Origin: Liriodendron chinense
Taxonomy: Eukaryota; Streptophyta; Magnoliopsida; Magnoliales; Magnoliaceae
Assembly (NCBI GenBank): GCA_003013855.2
Contig: ML058343.1
Span: 558,001-622,000 of the forward strand
Length of the DNA stretch: 64,000 bases
Direction of reading: 5' to 3'
Shown here: positions 46,966-58,457 of the stretch, piece by piece
How positions within the stretch are numbered: the first letter of the stretch is position 1
Layout: every line of letters begins with the position of its first letter
Program-made: the position numbers and the translations under genes
Notes under the pieces: model-generated
The model's database searches: none
Told to the model about the DNA's origin: nothing
Seen by the model: only the letters and a program-made list of their open reading frames with translations

Positions 46966-47263
46966 GCTTCCTCTGTTAACAAAATATGAGTGGGTGCGTA
47001 ACCAACTAGGAAGAAGATGCGTTATGGTACCAAGACTACGGAAGTGTAGACACCCCACCTTCGGCTACACTGTTGGTAGAGATAGCTGGTTGAACGGAGG
47101 ACCATACCCCCAAATCCCAAGTCCAAACTCAGCCAAACTCACCCTTGTAAGCCCCATTCCATAGCCCAGTTCAAGCCTGAACCCAGTCAACCCAGTCCTA
47201 AACACCACCCAGAAAAACCCCCCATAAAAAAGGCCAGTCAAAAAATCCCAAAAAAGTCAAACT

Positions 47264-47430
47264 CACTGAGTCAACCCGCTGAGTCAACCCGCTGAGTTAA
47301 CCCGCTGAGTCAACCCGTCGAGTCAACCCGTCGAGTCAAAACACCGAGTCAACCCGTCGAGTCAACCCGTCGAGTCAAACCACCGAGTCGACCCGCTGAG
47401 TCAACTCACTGAGTCGACCAGCGAGTCCAA
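47264..47430. repeat. 13 bp minisatellite (CCGCTGAGTCAAC)
   Basis: About 13 copies of CGCTGAGTCAACC or CGTCGAGTCAACC, some 12 or 14 bp long (ACCGAGTCAA). All lie 110-280 bp upstream of the TATA box. Confidence 0.93.
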
Positions 47431-47540
47431 CAGCAGCCCCGAGGGAACGGCCGTACTCGCTGGAAACCGAGGAGCGGCCGTACGGGCGGCCCATGGCAGG
47501 CCACCCGGACAAAATTACGCAATCTGCCACTCTCTGCTGC

Positions 47541-47548
47541 TATAAATA
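47541..47548 (+). promoter_or_regulatory. TATA box of the Ogre-like LTR
   Basis: TATAAATA is followed by CCCCCCTCCCCTTCTC, a clear plant core promoter layout; transcription would be expected to start about 30 bp downstream. Confidence 0.7.
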
Positions 47549-47854
47549 CCCCCCTCCCCTTCTCATTTCAAGAAGCCATTCGAAGTCCAGCCGGTCCGAG
47601 AGCTCTGAGTCCATCTCTCCACCCTTTAGCCCATTTTTCCACCAAGGAGAGCCCGAGTGAGGAGAGTCTAACCCTGGTCCAGCCCAGCCTGACCATTGGT
47701 CCAAGCCTCCCAAGCCATCCAAGTCTTGATCCAGCCACTCGAAGCCAACCCTTGCGACACCTCCGTCCACCCAGCTACTCATTTTCCAGCATCATCTCAT
47801 TTGCATCAAGTATAAGTGCAACATTTACTTTTCTTCCAACCCCCCTGCTTCACT

Positions 47855-48135
47855 GTAAGCACTTTGATTATTCAAACACACCACATGCATCTCGCATAAA
47901 GCACCTGTCAGTTCGAGCGTATGCTCTGGGCTTGCCCGTTGTTGGAACCTGCCCATCAGAAACTCTTACTGTTCAGACCTGCATTCACGCTTCACCATAA
48001 AACACTTTGGTTACTCAAGCACACATGCATATGTCTTTATATTAAGCACCTGTCAGTTCGAGCGTATGCTCTGGGCTTGCCCGTTGTTGGAACCTGCCCA
48101 TCAGAAACTCTTACTGTTCAGACCCGCATTCATGC
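47855..48135. repeat. 145 bp direct duplication in the LTR
   Basis: GCACCTGTCAGTTCGAGCG begins at 47901 and 48046. About 80 bp are identical, with a more diverged leader (AGCACTTTGATTATTCAA and AACACTTTGGTTACTCAA). Confidence 0.9.
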
Positions 48136-48594
48136 ATCATGTCATTCATGAGAATATACGAGGATTAAATTAGACTTTCAAGTATTCGATCGATTCTGTG
48201 AAGTAGAGACCGTACTTCGGTACGGGCAGTGTGTGGGGTGCTTAACCTCTTCCCACCCTGTAACCGTGATCCCTTACCTTGAATCTCTGACCGCAGATCA
48301 ACAGGAGTCATTTTAGAGGAAGGAATCTTCGGATTCCCTTCTCTAACGTTTCTACGGGGTCTAGCCGACTGTAGATTCGAAGTAACTGGCTAGTGGCGAC
48401 TCTGGTCTTATATAAACTCATTTAAACATATCCAGCTCAATACGACAACCAAACGAAGCCCTCGAGAACGAGGCAAGCCAGTGGCACAAACGGCGATTTC
48501 GCACTCACGCACCTCTTCTTCTTCTTCTTCCAAAAGGGAAAGGGAGAATGACGTCGTGTGGGAGCGCGGGGAAAATCGGCGAGGGTCCACAGAA

Positions 48595-48612
48595 TGGCGA
48601 CTCCACTGGGGA
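48595..48612 (+). other. Primer binding site of Ogre/Tat type
   Basis: TGGCGACTCCACTGGGGA begins four bases after the LTR end. This is the form I associate with Ogre/Tat elements that use an arginine tRNA; the tRNA match is from memory, not tested. Confidence 0.65.
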
Positions 48613-48879
48613 TAAGCTAGTCCCACTAGTCGTGATCCGACTTGAAAAACAGAATCCTTTCCGTACTTGAAAGTCACTAATCCTCATACAATCTCATCTG
48701 CATAGCATTCTACCCAAAACCCAAAACGAACAAAAAATAGAAAACCCCAAAACAAAAAAAAATAGAAAATCCCAAAACCCAAAAAGAGTATAGTCCTCAC
48801 CATTGCGCCACCTCGGGCTCAACGTGTTCGGAGACAACTTCCCTTCCGCAGCATAATCCGCACTCGAGCTCAGCAAGCC

Positions 48880-49101
48880 ATGTCCGACCACGAAGAAGAA
48901 ACTCATCACTTCCCTGCTCTCGAAATAGCCGAAGCGCAACCTCCAGCGCAACAGCCCGTTGACAATACACCAATCATACAAGAATTGGCACAAGGAATGA
49001 GAGCAATGCAAGAAATGCTCTTGCAATTCATGCAAGCACAAACCACCGCAGCAGCCAACAATCAGGTTGGCCCAGTTCAGCAAGCTCAGCAACCATGCCG
49101 G
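48880..49101 (+). CDS. Ogre-like gag, N-terminal fragment
   Basis: ATG 48880 opens a 74-codon frame beginning MSDHEEETHHFPALE, with a helix-forming stretch (IIQELAQGMRAMQEMLLQFMQ) and a Gln/Ala-rich end. It is cut at codon 74 by the SIRE-like insertion. Counting one copy of GCCGG, the next codon is at 60245 in the same frame, so the interruption is the only break seen in gag. Confidence 0.85.
49097..49101. repeat. Target site duplication GCCGG (left)
   Basis: Exact match to 60240-60244 on the other side of the Copia element. Confidence 0.97.
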
Positions 49102-49401
49102 TGTTAATGCAAAGATTTGTCAATTACCATGGTTAGTGTGTCGTTGAGTCCCTGGCAACTGAAGACAGTTTCCCTTGCGGCTGAAGACAGAAGCTTCTCG
49201 AAGATCAAGTCAGCCTCTAGCCTTTTCACCCCAAACCTTTGATCCTAAAAAATCTTCTATAGATGGCCCAAGTCCCTTCTAGGCACACCCTTAGCACCAT
49301 CTATAGCTCACCTTCCATTTAGATCAGCAATGGATAGGTTTTTGGTTGCAGAAAGTTCCTCAAAATTGAAAATATTTCAGTCTGCACTCTCCGATACATA
49401 C

Positions 49402-49871
49402 CCGATCCATCGGAGAATATTCTGATAGATGTCCGATCAATCGGACCATGTGTCCGATCCATCGGAAAATAGTCCAGTTACATTGCAAACTCTCTGGACA
49501 CTTTTCCGAGCCATCGGAGGTATGTCCGATCCATCGGACAGTGTGTTCCGATCAATCGGACAGTATGTCCGATCAATCGTACATTTGTCCAGTAAACTTT
49601 GAAAAACTCTCTGGACTCTTTTACGATCAATCGGAGGTCTGTCCGATCCATCGGACAGGGCTCTCCGATCCATCGGACATAGGTACGATCCATCGGAAGA
49701 ATTTCCAGAAAAATTGCATCATCTCTCTGGAAGAAATTCCGATCAATCGGACCACCTATCCGATCAATCGGACAGGGTGTTCCGATCAATCGGAACCAAG
49801 TCCGATCAATCGGAGAACCTGTTTTCAAGCAAAATTCAAATTTGACTAAATCTTATGTCCGATCAATCGGA
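49402..49871. repeat. CCGATC[AC]ATCGGA palindrome array, 5' LTR
   Basis: Sixteen copies of a 13 bp dyad (CCGAT-CA/CC-ATCGGA, often with a leading T) begin at 49402, 49433, 49454, 49506, 49526, 49548, 49569, 49623, 49643, 49665, 49685, 49739, 49760, 49782, 49802 and 49859. Four have one changed base in an arm or spacer. Spacing is often 20-22 bp, about two helical turns. The array ends about 45 bp upstream of the TATA-like site. Confidence 0.96.
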
Positions 49872-49914
49872 ACCTATCGACCTGACCGTTTTCTGACCGT
49901 TGAAGGGCATAATC

Positions 49915-49922
49915 TATTTATA
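49915..49922 (+). promoter_or_regulatory. TATA-like site in the SIRE-like 5' LTR
   Basis: TATTTATA, just downstream of the palindrome array; the same site is in the 3' LTR at 59271. Confidence 0.5.
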
Positions 49923-50885
49923 GAACTCGGTTGGATCTTGCTAAAGTGACCTTGAGCACCATCTAGGGTTTGAGTGAGCCTTCTTCTTGAGATCCCCTTC
50001 TTCCAAACCCTTAGATCTGTTGAGTTCATTCTTCAATCCATGTTGATCTGACCAACATTGATTAAGCATTCAAAGCTTGGATTGAAACATGAACTCAACT
50101 CCTCTTTAATGGCATCTTGACCTACCTCTCATAGACATTTGCTTGTCATCAATGCCATTAATGGTGGTTTAGGTAGAAGCTTTCCTCATATAAAAGCCAT
50201 ATCCCAAAATAGCCTCAACCTAACCTCAATCCCTCACCTTGGAAACTACCATGGGTCATCCGGAACAAGGTTGCTGATCGAGGGAGCTGAAGAAGACGTC
50301 TTCCGTACAAGCTGAAGCATCTTCAACAAAGGCATCATCAAGGGACTCAATCAGCTAAGTATCTTTAGTCTTTCGAGTCCAAGAAACCTCCTCGAGTTGA
50401 GATTTGGGTTTCAGAGTTTGAAGACCCAAACTCGGTAGAGTCCTTGCGTAGGACAAGTCCTTGAGTAGGACAAGCCCTTGTGTAGGACTAAGTGGTCATG
50501 GATTAGTCCTATGGAAGGATGAATCCATGTGTTGAGTCGTAAGTCCTTTTGTAGGCTGTTAAGGTTTATGGTTAACCTCATTTAAAACCATAGTGATAGT
50601 GAAATCCGGCCACTCAAGGAGTGAGTGGATCAGCCGGGAGTGGAGTAGGTACATAACCGAACCACTATAAAAATCCCTTGTTGTGTGGTGAATGGATGAA
50701 CTGATTTACTTCTTTTTCATGGGCTTCTATTATGGTTTGCATATCTGATGTTTGATGAAAGTGCTCTAAGAATATTTTGTGTTGAGAAATTTTAAAAAGT
50801 GTCCTATTCACCCCCCCTCTAGGACAAGATAACTTGTTTCTTGCTTCTACAACAGCGGTAATCAAACTTATACCGCAATTTCAAT

Positions 50886-50896
50886 TGGTATCAGAG
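50886..50896 (+). other. Primer binding site, initiator Met tRNA
   Basis: TGGTATCAGAG begins two bases after the LTR end at 50883. Confidence 0.93.
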
Positions 50897-50957
50897 AGGG
50901 TTCCTCCTCAAAGGCGTAACCGCCCGGAGTGTGATCCGTCTCTAGAAGCTTGAAATC

Positions 50958-53900
50958 ATGTCAAAAGGGGATTCCAGTATGGTTTCCAAGCCTCCATATT
51001 TTGATGGATCAAACTACGCATATTGGAAAGCAAGGATGAGAGTTTTCTTGCAATCATTGGACCATGCAACATGGAGGTCTGTGGAAATCAAATATGAAAT
51101 ACCCCTCTTGAACACTACCTTAGAGGGTGTCACAACCACCACAGTCAAACCTGATGACTTATGGACTGATCTTGAAAAACTGAGATACATTAGCAATGCA
51201 AAGGCACTCAATGCCATCTTTTGTGCCGTCTCAGCGGATGAGTTCAAAAGAATTTGTAATTGCACAACATCCAAAGAAGCTTGGGACATCCTTGAAACTA
51301 CACATGAAGGGACTAGTACAGTCAAGAGGTCAAAGCTTCAGCTATTGACAACTCAGTTTGAAAATATGAAAATGGAAGAACATGAGAACTTCATGGACTT
51401 TTACACCCGTTTGAGTGATGTCACCAATGCTATGTGGGGATTGGGAGAGAGAATTTCGGACCCGCGCATTTGTAGGAAAATTCTAAGATCCTTACCCGAA
51501 CGATTCTCTTCCAAGGTCATAACTATTGAGGAATGTAGAGATATTGATACTATGAAAATAGAAGATTTACTAGGATCTCTACAGACCCATGAACTTCATT
51601 TCAAGAAATCCCCAAAAAGTAGAAACACCGTGCTAAAAACTTCACACACTACACAAGAATCTGAAGTTGATAGTGATGAAGAATTGGATATGAATGAAAT
51701 GGCTCTTATGGCCAAGAAATTTAGAAAATTCTTCAAAAACAAAGGAAAGAGGGTTGACAAGAATAGCAAATCTTTTGACAAAAAGCGCTATACAGGAAAA
51801 TCTTACAACAAGCCAAAAGATCCCAAGTGCTACAACTGTGGTCGCTATGGTCATATTGCCTCTGAATGTCAAGCTCCTGCCAAAGAAAAATTCAAAAAGA
51901 AAGCTATGGCAGCCACATGGGACAACCTTGGGAGTACTGATTCAGAAACAGAAGAAGATCAAAGTGATGAGAGAGGATCAGTTAAAATTCTGATGGCCTC
52001 TATTTCTGAGATTGTCCCAGACTTACAAGGCGATAATGATCATGAGCAATCAGAACACAATATGACATCCTCCGATGATGACGAGGATGATAAAGAAGGT
52101 TTGCAAGTTGCCTATGATGAGCTATTCCGTCAAAGCATCCTTCTTACCAAGAAGTTGAGCCAAGCTAATATTGAAAACAACAAACTGGCTGATGAAATGC
52201 AAGAAGTGAAGAGAGAAAACCACGGATTCTACCATCAGATCTGTGAATTGGAAAAGAAAAACCAAGCTGCACAAGACAAAATTAATACCCTAGAAGATGA
52301 GCTGAAAAAGGCAAAATCTACAAATCAGTGTTTAGTCTTGCAGCTTAATCAAGAAAGTCAACTCAATGAAAGATTTGCCCAAAGTAGAGAAAAACTTGAT
52401 GATATCCTTAAGTCAGGTAAACCTTGTAGGAACACAAGGGGGCTAGGATATAATGAGCCAACTAAGGTTAGTAACCCAGAACCTAAAAAGACCAGGAATG
52501 CATCAGGAAGCACCACTAAGAGAAATTCACCTATATGTCATGCATGCGGAGATGTTGGTCATCTAAAGTTTGAATGCTTGGTCCTTAAGAATCCGGTTCG
52601 GAACTTGAAAGGTAAATTTGTACCTACCGGTAAAAGGATGAATCAGATGTGGAGTCCTCCTAAACAAACTCCAAACATGAGGAAGAATTATCCCACTCCA
52701 CCAAAGAAAGACAAAAGAATGGAAGAGCTCCTAGAAATGGTAAAACAGTTGAACAAAAAAACCATGGAGCTGATGAGAGAGAAAACCTCAAAAACTTGTG
52801 CCCAACCAATGACATCCCTAGAATCTACCAAGAAACCTAGTTCCCCAAAAAGGATAGTCTCTAAATGGGTAGTTAAGAACAAATGCTTAGTTATTCATAC
52901 AGCCCTTAGAGCCAGAAGAAACACTAGGTGGTATCTTGATAGTGGATGCTCCCGACACATGACAGGTGACAAGACTCAGTTCTGTGATTATGCTGAATTT
53001 GATGGTGGGTCTGTTACCTTTGGAGATGGGAGTATTGCCAAGATTGTTGGAAAGGGAACCATCACCGGGCCAGGATTGCCCAAAATTAAGGATGTTCTAT
53101 GTGTTGACGGTTTGAAACATAATCTGTTAAGCATCTCTCAAATATGTGATGAACAGCATTCCGTGAAATTCTCCAAAGAGATGTGCGAAATTATGGACCA
53201 AACTGGAAAATTAATATTAAAAGGGTTTCGCACTGGAGATAACTGCTATGTGATTGAAAACAAGAGTGATGAGGGACCACCCGCCGTATGCCATATGGCT
53301 ATTAATGATGATACTGAATTATGGCATCAACGGCTTGGTCATGTCCACTACAGGAACCTTGCTAAGCTAAGTAGGAAGAAATTGGTGAGAGGATTACCAA
53401 AGATTGGGAAGAAACCAAAAGAAGTATGTGCTGAATGCTTGAAAGGTAAACAAATTAAAGTAGCACATAAGAAGACATCCATCATCGCTACGTCAAAACC
53501 CCTTGACTTACTCCATATGGACCTTGTAGGCCCCACAAGAGTAATGAGTCAAGGAGGTAAGAGGTATTTCTTCGTTATTGTTGACGACTATTCCCGGTAT
53601 ACATGGGTTGTATTTTTGAAAGAAAAGTCGGATACATTCGAGGAATTTGAGAAACTCATGAGACGACTCCACAATGAAAAGGAATGCACAGTTAAACGTA
53701 TTAGGAGTGATCATGGAGGGGAATTTGAGGATGGGCGTTTTGAACTATTCTGTGAAAATTTGGGAATCAAGCATGAATTCTCAGCCCCAAAAACTCCCCA
53801 ACAAAATGGAGTAGCAGAAAGGAAAAACAGAGTTCTACTCGAAATGGCCACAGTCATGATGAACAGCAAAAATATAGCTCAAAATCTGTGGGCCGAAGCA

Positions 53901-55931
53901 GTTAATACAGCTTGTCACATCATTAACCGTGTCTACTTGAGAGCTGGCCTAGATAAGACCCCATATGAGTTATGGAATGGAAAAGTCCCAAACATTAAGT
54001 ACTTTAGGGTCTTTGGTAGCAAATGTCACATCCTTCGAGATAGAGAAAATTTAGGAAAATTTGACTCTAAGAGTGATGAGGGAATATTTCTAGGATATGC
54101 TTCTGATAGTCGGGCCTATAGAGTGTACAATACAAGGACTAAAACAACTCAAGAATCCATAAATGTTGTCATTGATGACCAATCCAAGGAAGACACAAGA
54201 CTTGATGATGATGAAGTGGGAGAACCGTGCCACATAGGTAAACCTGATGAAATATCTCCCACTCCCAATGCCTCAATAGCTTCGGGAAATACTCCACATG
54301 TCAAGGATCATCCCCTCAATCAAATCATTGGAGATCCGGATGTTGGAGTCAAGACTAGAAGACAACTTGAGGCCATCAACAGTCATGTGTGCTTCACTTC
54401 AAAAATTGAACCAAAAAATATAAATGAAGCTCTCAATGATGAATTTTGGATGCTTGCTATGCAAGAGGAACTTCAACAGTTTACCCGAAATGATGTTTGG
54501 TTTCTAGTTGAAAGACCAAATGAGAAAAATGTCATTGGAACCAAATGGATCTTCAAAAACAAAACAGATGAATCTGGCAATGTGATTCGGAACAAAGCAC
54601 GTCTCGTGGCTCAAGGGTACTCTCAAATTGAGGGAATTGATTTTGATGAAACTTTTGCTCCGGTAGCTAGACTCGAATCCATTCGAATTCTCATGTCCAT
54701 AGCATGTGCTCTTAAATTCAAATTATTTCAAATGGACGTGAAGAGTGCCTTTCTAAATGGTATACTTGATGAGGAGGTTTATGTTGAACAACCAAAAGGG
54801 TTTGTGGACCCTAGTTACCCTCAAAGAGTCTACCGATTGAAAAAGGCTCTCTATGGGTTAAAACAAGCCCCCCGAGCATAGTATGAACGTCTTACTCAAT
54901 TTCTTATTGCTCACCAGTTTGTTAGGGGGAGTGTTGATAAAACCCTATTTGTTAAAAGGACGGCTGATTCTTTTCTCATTGCTCAGATTTATGTTGATGA
55001 TATTGTATTTGGGTCTAACTGTGAAGAATTCTCTGACTTATTTGCTGAATTAATGAAATCTGAATTTGAGATGAGTTTGGTTGGCGAACTAAATTTTTTC
55101 CTAGGATTGCAAGTTAAACAGCTGAAAAATGGAATCTTTATCAACCAAACTAAGTATGCAAAAGACTTGGTCAAGAGATTTGGGTTAGACTCAGGTCGAT
55201 CACACACCACGCCTATGGCCACCACCATTAAACTTTCTAAAGACTTATCTGGCACTAGTGTTGATCAACATCTATATAGAAGTATGATTGGGAGTCTTCT
55301 CTACCTCACAGCTAGTAGACCCGATATCGCCTTTAGTGTAGGGGCGTGTGCTAGATTTCAAGCCGATCCTAAGGAATCACACCTCATTGCTGTAAAACGA
55401 GTGATTAGATATGTGGCCTGCACCGCTGATTATGGCTTGTGGTACCCCTTTGACACCTCAACCATCATTGCGGGGTACTCCGATGCCGATTGGGCCGGAA
55501 ATATGGATGACAGAAAATCCACTAGCGGTGGCTGCTTTTACATCGGAAATTGCTTAGTTGCTTGGCATAGCAAAAAGCAAAACTCCATCTCCTTGTCCAC
55601 CGCTGAAGCTGAATATATTGCTGCCGGAAGTTGCTGTGCTCAACTACTTTGGATGAAGCAGATGTTGAAGGATTATGGTCTTAATCAGGATGAAATGACG
55701 CTTTTTTGTGACAACACAAGCGCCATTAATATCTCAAAAAATCCGGTTCAACATTCTCGAACCAAGCATATCGACATCCGGCATCACTTTATAAGAGAAC
55801 TCGTTGAAGAAAAACTGATTAATCTTGAATACATTCAAACTGAGCGGCAATTGGCCGACATCCTTACGAAACCGCTAGATTCCACAAGGTTTGAACACCT
55901 TCGGAAGTCTATCGGTGTGTGCTCATTCTAG
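50958..55931 (+). pseudogene. SIRE-like gag-pol polyprotein, one internal stop
   Basis: A single frame of 1657 codons interrupted only by TAG at 54879-54881 (codon 1308), where the family has Trp (TGG). Order: N-terminal gag (YFDGSNYAYWKARM) and UBN2-type capsid domain; knuckle CYNCGRYGHIASEC at about residue 291; acidic and coiled-coil region about 330-490; second knuckle CHACGDVGHLKFEC at about 527; protease DSGCSRHMTG at about 660; integrase HHCC finger (LWHQRLGH to CAECLKG); DD35E triad D855, D918, E954; reverse transcriptase (GTKWIFKNK, KARLVAQGY, QMDVKSAFLNG, ALYGLKQAPR, then YVDDIVFGSN at about 1345 after the stop). RNase H follows (SDADWAGNMDDRKSTSG, STAEAEYIA, ADILTKPL). It ends at TAG 55929. 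Start chosen at ATG 50958, 62 nt after the primer site. Confidence 0.95.
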
Positions 55932-56462
55932 CAAAATGGACACTCATGTGCTTATAGGTATATCTGAGGAATTAGCCTCATTCTTGTTGGTAATTATTGA
56001 TATTGTCATGCTCTCACTCGTATCAAATTAGCTGGACATCATTTGCTGAAGAGAAAAACATGTTTAGTGTTGAAAATCCCAATGGGGGCATTTCCGATGG
56101 ATCGGACACATCGTCCGATCAATCGGAAATATCGGCAGATCAACCGTCAAATACGCGAGCCCTATTCAGTCGGTTTTCATTTCTTCTCTCTTCCTCTCAT
56201 TTCTCAGCCCCTTTTGCTAGGGCATCTCCATCCGGACGGTCTAGAGTTCAGCTGAGTCTTCCTGAATCCCCATTTGCAGCTCCAATAGGTCTTTTCATCT
56301 CCTCGGTAAGATCCTTCAAGCTGGTGGTTTGATTTTTTGGCTATCCGGTTGGTATCTTCTGTCCCTCTCCTCTATCAGATCATCATTCCTAGGGATTTGA
56401 AGTGTTTTCCGTACATCTTGGTGTCTACATTGGTTGAATCCTCTTTCCAAGCTTGCTACATC
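55932..56462 (+). other. Pol to ORF3 spacer of the SIRE-like element
   Basis: It is noncoding in all convincing frames. It carries CCGATGGATCGGA at 56094 and CCGATCAATCGGA at 56115, which are the same dyads as in the LTRs, so the motif is not confined to U3. A GT-AG splice for ORF3 expression could lie here but I could not identify it. Confidence 0.6.
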
Positions 56463-57641
56463 ATGCCTAAAGACGCAAAAGGCAAGTCCAAGATGGCAGC
56501 TGGGCCATCCACCACTGCCAGGACCAAGAAGTTGCAAACTTCTCGACCCTCTCAGGGCTCTCCTCCACCTGCTGCACCTCCTGTTCAGCCTGAGAGTCCA
56601 GCCTCTCTCTCTCGGTTTCAATCACGCACCATTATCTATGAGAGAGTGGTCACTGAGTCCTGCGTGGAGCCCTTCGGCATTCCTGCTCTTCTTGCTCAGA
56701 TTGGGTGGGATCCTGTACTTCGTTTTGGCGGCGTCGCCCATCCCGAGGTGGTCTATACATTTCTATCTAAAATAATCAATCCTGTTGGCAACCCTCCCTC
56801 ATGTGAGGTTATTGTCGGCGGCCGGGTCGTCCAGGTCACAGCCCACACAATAGCCGCCCTGATTGGTGTTCCCGTGTCCGCAGCCCCGCAACCAAATGAC
56901 AATCTACTTGATACTTCACTTAGGGCTGATTGGACTCGCTACTTATGTCGGGGTCCAAATCCGGAGTGGATCGATGGTAGTGCTCTCCGCGCATCTGAAA
57001 TGTCTAATAGGTTTCGTGTGCTCCATCAGATCTTCAGCACCAATGTCTATCCCCGCAGTACAAACAAGTCCGACCTTACTGCCAATATGGTCAATCTGCT
57101 GTACCACGTCGGTCATGGGACGCGCCTGTGTCTCCCATCCATCATCTTGCATCATATTTTGGACGCCCTGCCACACAACCGCAACACCATTCCGTTCGGG
57201 TGGCTCATTACTAGATTAGGGCACGAGTGCGGATTTACAGATATTGTGGTCCACCCCATTCCTCGTCGCACATTCAGGGACCTCAATATCAAGAAGATGA
57301 CCCTTCCAAAAGAGGATGACGTAGAAGATCGGAATTTCTCGCACACTCCTACACAGGTGTCGGCTGACACCCGCAGCGGGTCTTCTGCTCCATCACCGAC
57401 TCCTGCCCCAGCTCGTCGCTCAGTCAAGCGGCGCCTACAGTCCGACGCCTCCTCGGCTCCTCCTCCTCCCAGCACGGAGCAGATCTCTGCTCAATTAGAT
57501 CGCGTGGAGGGTGCCCTTGCCCAGCATGGTGAGCGGCTGTCGCGACTCGAGAGCTTGATGCAGTCTATTCATGCTGCTGTCCAGAGCCTCACCTCAGCTT
57601 TATCATGCCGTCGCGATGACGTCTCTGGCCCTGCTCCATAG
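56463..57641 (+). CDS. SIRE-like ORF3, 392 aa, transposon-associated domain
   Basis: The start was chosen at ATG 56463 (MPKDAKGKSK), because the frame upstream has only a TTG. A basic Ser/Pro/Thr-rich N-terminus is followed by a region from about residue 55 to 260 (IIYERVVTESC, IGWDPVLRFGG, TAHTIAALIGVPV, LLYHVGHGTRLCLPSIILHHI, GWLITRLGHECGF). I associate this with the putative plant transposon protein family (PF20167 type). Then come an acidic stretch, a Pro/Ser-rich linker with RRSVKRRL (possible nuclear signal) and a predicted coiled coil (ISAQLDRVEGALAQHGERL). No signal peptide or membrane helix is visible, so an envelope role is not supported by the sequence. Intact and uninterrupted, unlike pol. 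Function unknown. Confidence 0.7.
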   Translation: MPKDAKGKSKMAAGPSTTARTKKLQTSRPSQGSPPPAAPPVQPESPASLSRFQSRTIIYERVVTESCVEPFGIPALLAQIGWDPVLRFGGVAHPEVVYTFLSKIINPVGNPPSCEVIVGGRVVQVTAHTIAALIGVPVSAAPQPNDNLLDTSLRADWTRYLCRGPNPEWIDGSALRASEMSNRFRVLHQIFSTNVYPRSTNKSDLTANMVNLLYHVGHGTRLCLPSIILHHILDALPHNRNTIPFGWLITRLGHECGFTDIVVHPIPRRTFRDLNIKKMTLPKEDDVEDRNFSHTPTQVSADTRSGSSAPSPTPAPARRSVKRRLQSDASSAPPPPSTEQISAQLDRVEGALAQHGERLSRLESLMQSIHAAVQSLTSALSCRRDDVSGPAP

Positions 57642-58457
57642 CGGCCTACCTTTTCAGCTAGGGTCCCTAGAGTTTAGTCGTCGCAGATATCTTTTTGGAG
57701 CGACGTTGATTGTTGTATTGATTGGTGCATCTTTTCATTGACATCTTTTTGGATTGACGGCCGGTTATACTTTTTGGCTATGTTTTTTTTTTTGGATACT
57801 TTTTGGATATTCTGGATGCTCAGTATTTGGATATCATGATGATCATTATGTCCTTCTTGTTATGCTATTATATCTGATGATCATTCTTTTTGGGTATCTT
57901 CTGCATATATATACATATTATTGTGCGACATTGCTCATTCCTGGTGGGCTTCTTGCTCTTTTTTTGGTTTTTGTATATATATGGTTTGTTGGTCATGATA
58001 TACATTTCAGGAGGGGAGGTTGGTTGCCTGGGCTATAAGCCCTCTGTGCTTACTGTCATATACTTGTATATCCTTGCATGACCATGTGTGTGTTGGCTTC
58101 CTCTCTCGGCTCGATAATGTTTACTTTCCCCTTTGCGTCTATGACATATATGCTGCATTCTCATTTTACTAACCTTTGTCAATCACTGACAAAAAGGGGG
58201 AGACTTTATCCCACCAAAAGATCCAGGTTATCTTTTTGCTGATCTTTTGTGTGCAGGGACAAAGGGGGAGTTCATATGAAGCCAAGTTTGTACATTGAGT
58301 CTGTACATTTTGTATGTAATGAGTCATGTCTATGTATAAAGTTTTTATTTCTTTTGACATGATGTATTTTGTTTTTTGGTGTCTAGGATAAAGTCTGTGG
58401 TATGGACCAAGACTTGCATAGGTTTGGTTTTGTCTGGTAATTGACAAAGGGGGAGAT
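57642..58457 (+). other. 3' untranslated region of the SIRE-like element
   Basis: T-rich and noncoding. Three purine-tract-like sites follow TGACAAA or GACAAAG words: AAAAAGGGGGAGA at about 58190, AAAGGGGGAG at about 58261 and the functional AAAGGGGGAGA at 58446. Confidence 0.7.

Larger units (their letters stand above)
47045..48591 (+). repeat. Probable 5' LTR of the Ogre-like element
   Basis: It starts TGTAGACACCCCACC and ends GGGTCCACA, four bases before the primer site. It holds a 13 bp minisatellite upstream of a TATA box (47541) and a 145 bp direct duplication downstream. The start is chosen from the TG-type terminus and cannot be confirmed because the 3' LTR is outside the window. Confidence 0.65.
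49102..50883 (+). repeat. 5' LTR of the SIRE-like element
   Basis: TGTTAATGC...CAATTTCA, 1782 bp. It contains a 16-copy CCGATCAATCGGA array (49402-49871), a TATA-like site at 49915, and a block with repeated GTAGGACAAGTCC words at 50450-50500. Open frames through the palindrome array are artefacts of the repeat. Confidence 0.97.

Noticed and set aside
47540..48687. Open frames in the Ogre-like LTR
   Set aside because: They lie in the LTR and its 145 bp duplication, overlap on both strands and lack domains.
49437..49849. 133- and 116-codon frames through the palindrome array (also at 58793-59205)
   Set aside because: They read the repeated dyad in different frames on both strands and lie inside LTRs.
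49402..49871. CRISPR-like array
   Set aside because: The units are self-complementary 13-mers with short degenerate spacers inside a plant LTR, duplicated exactly in the other LTR; nothing prokaryotic is present.
56337..56462. N-terminal extension of ORF3 from a TTG at 56337
   Set aside because: There is no ATG in that stretch; the first ATG with protein-like sequence is 56463.
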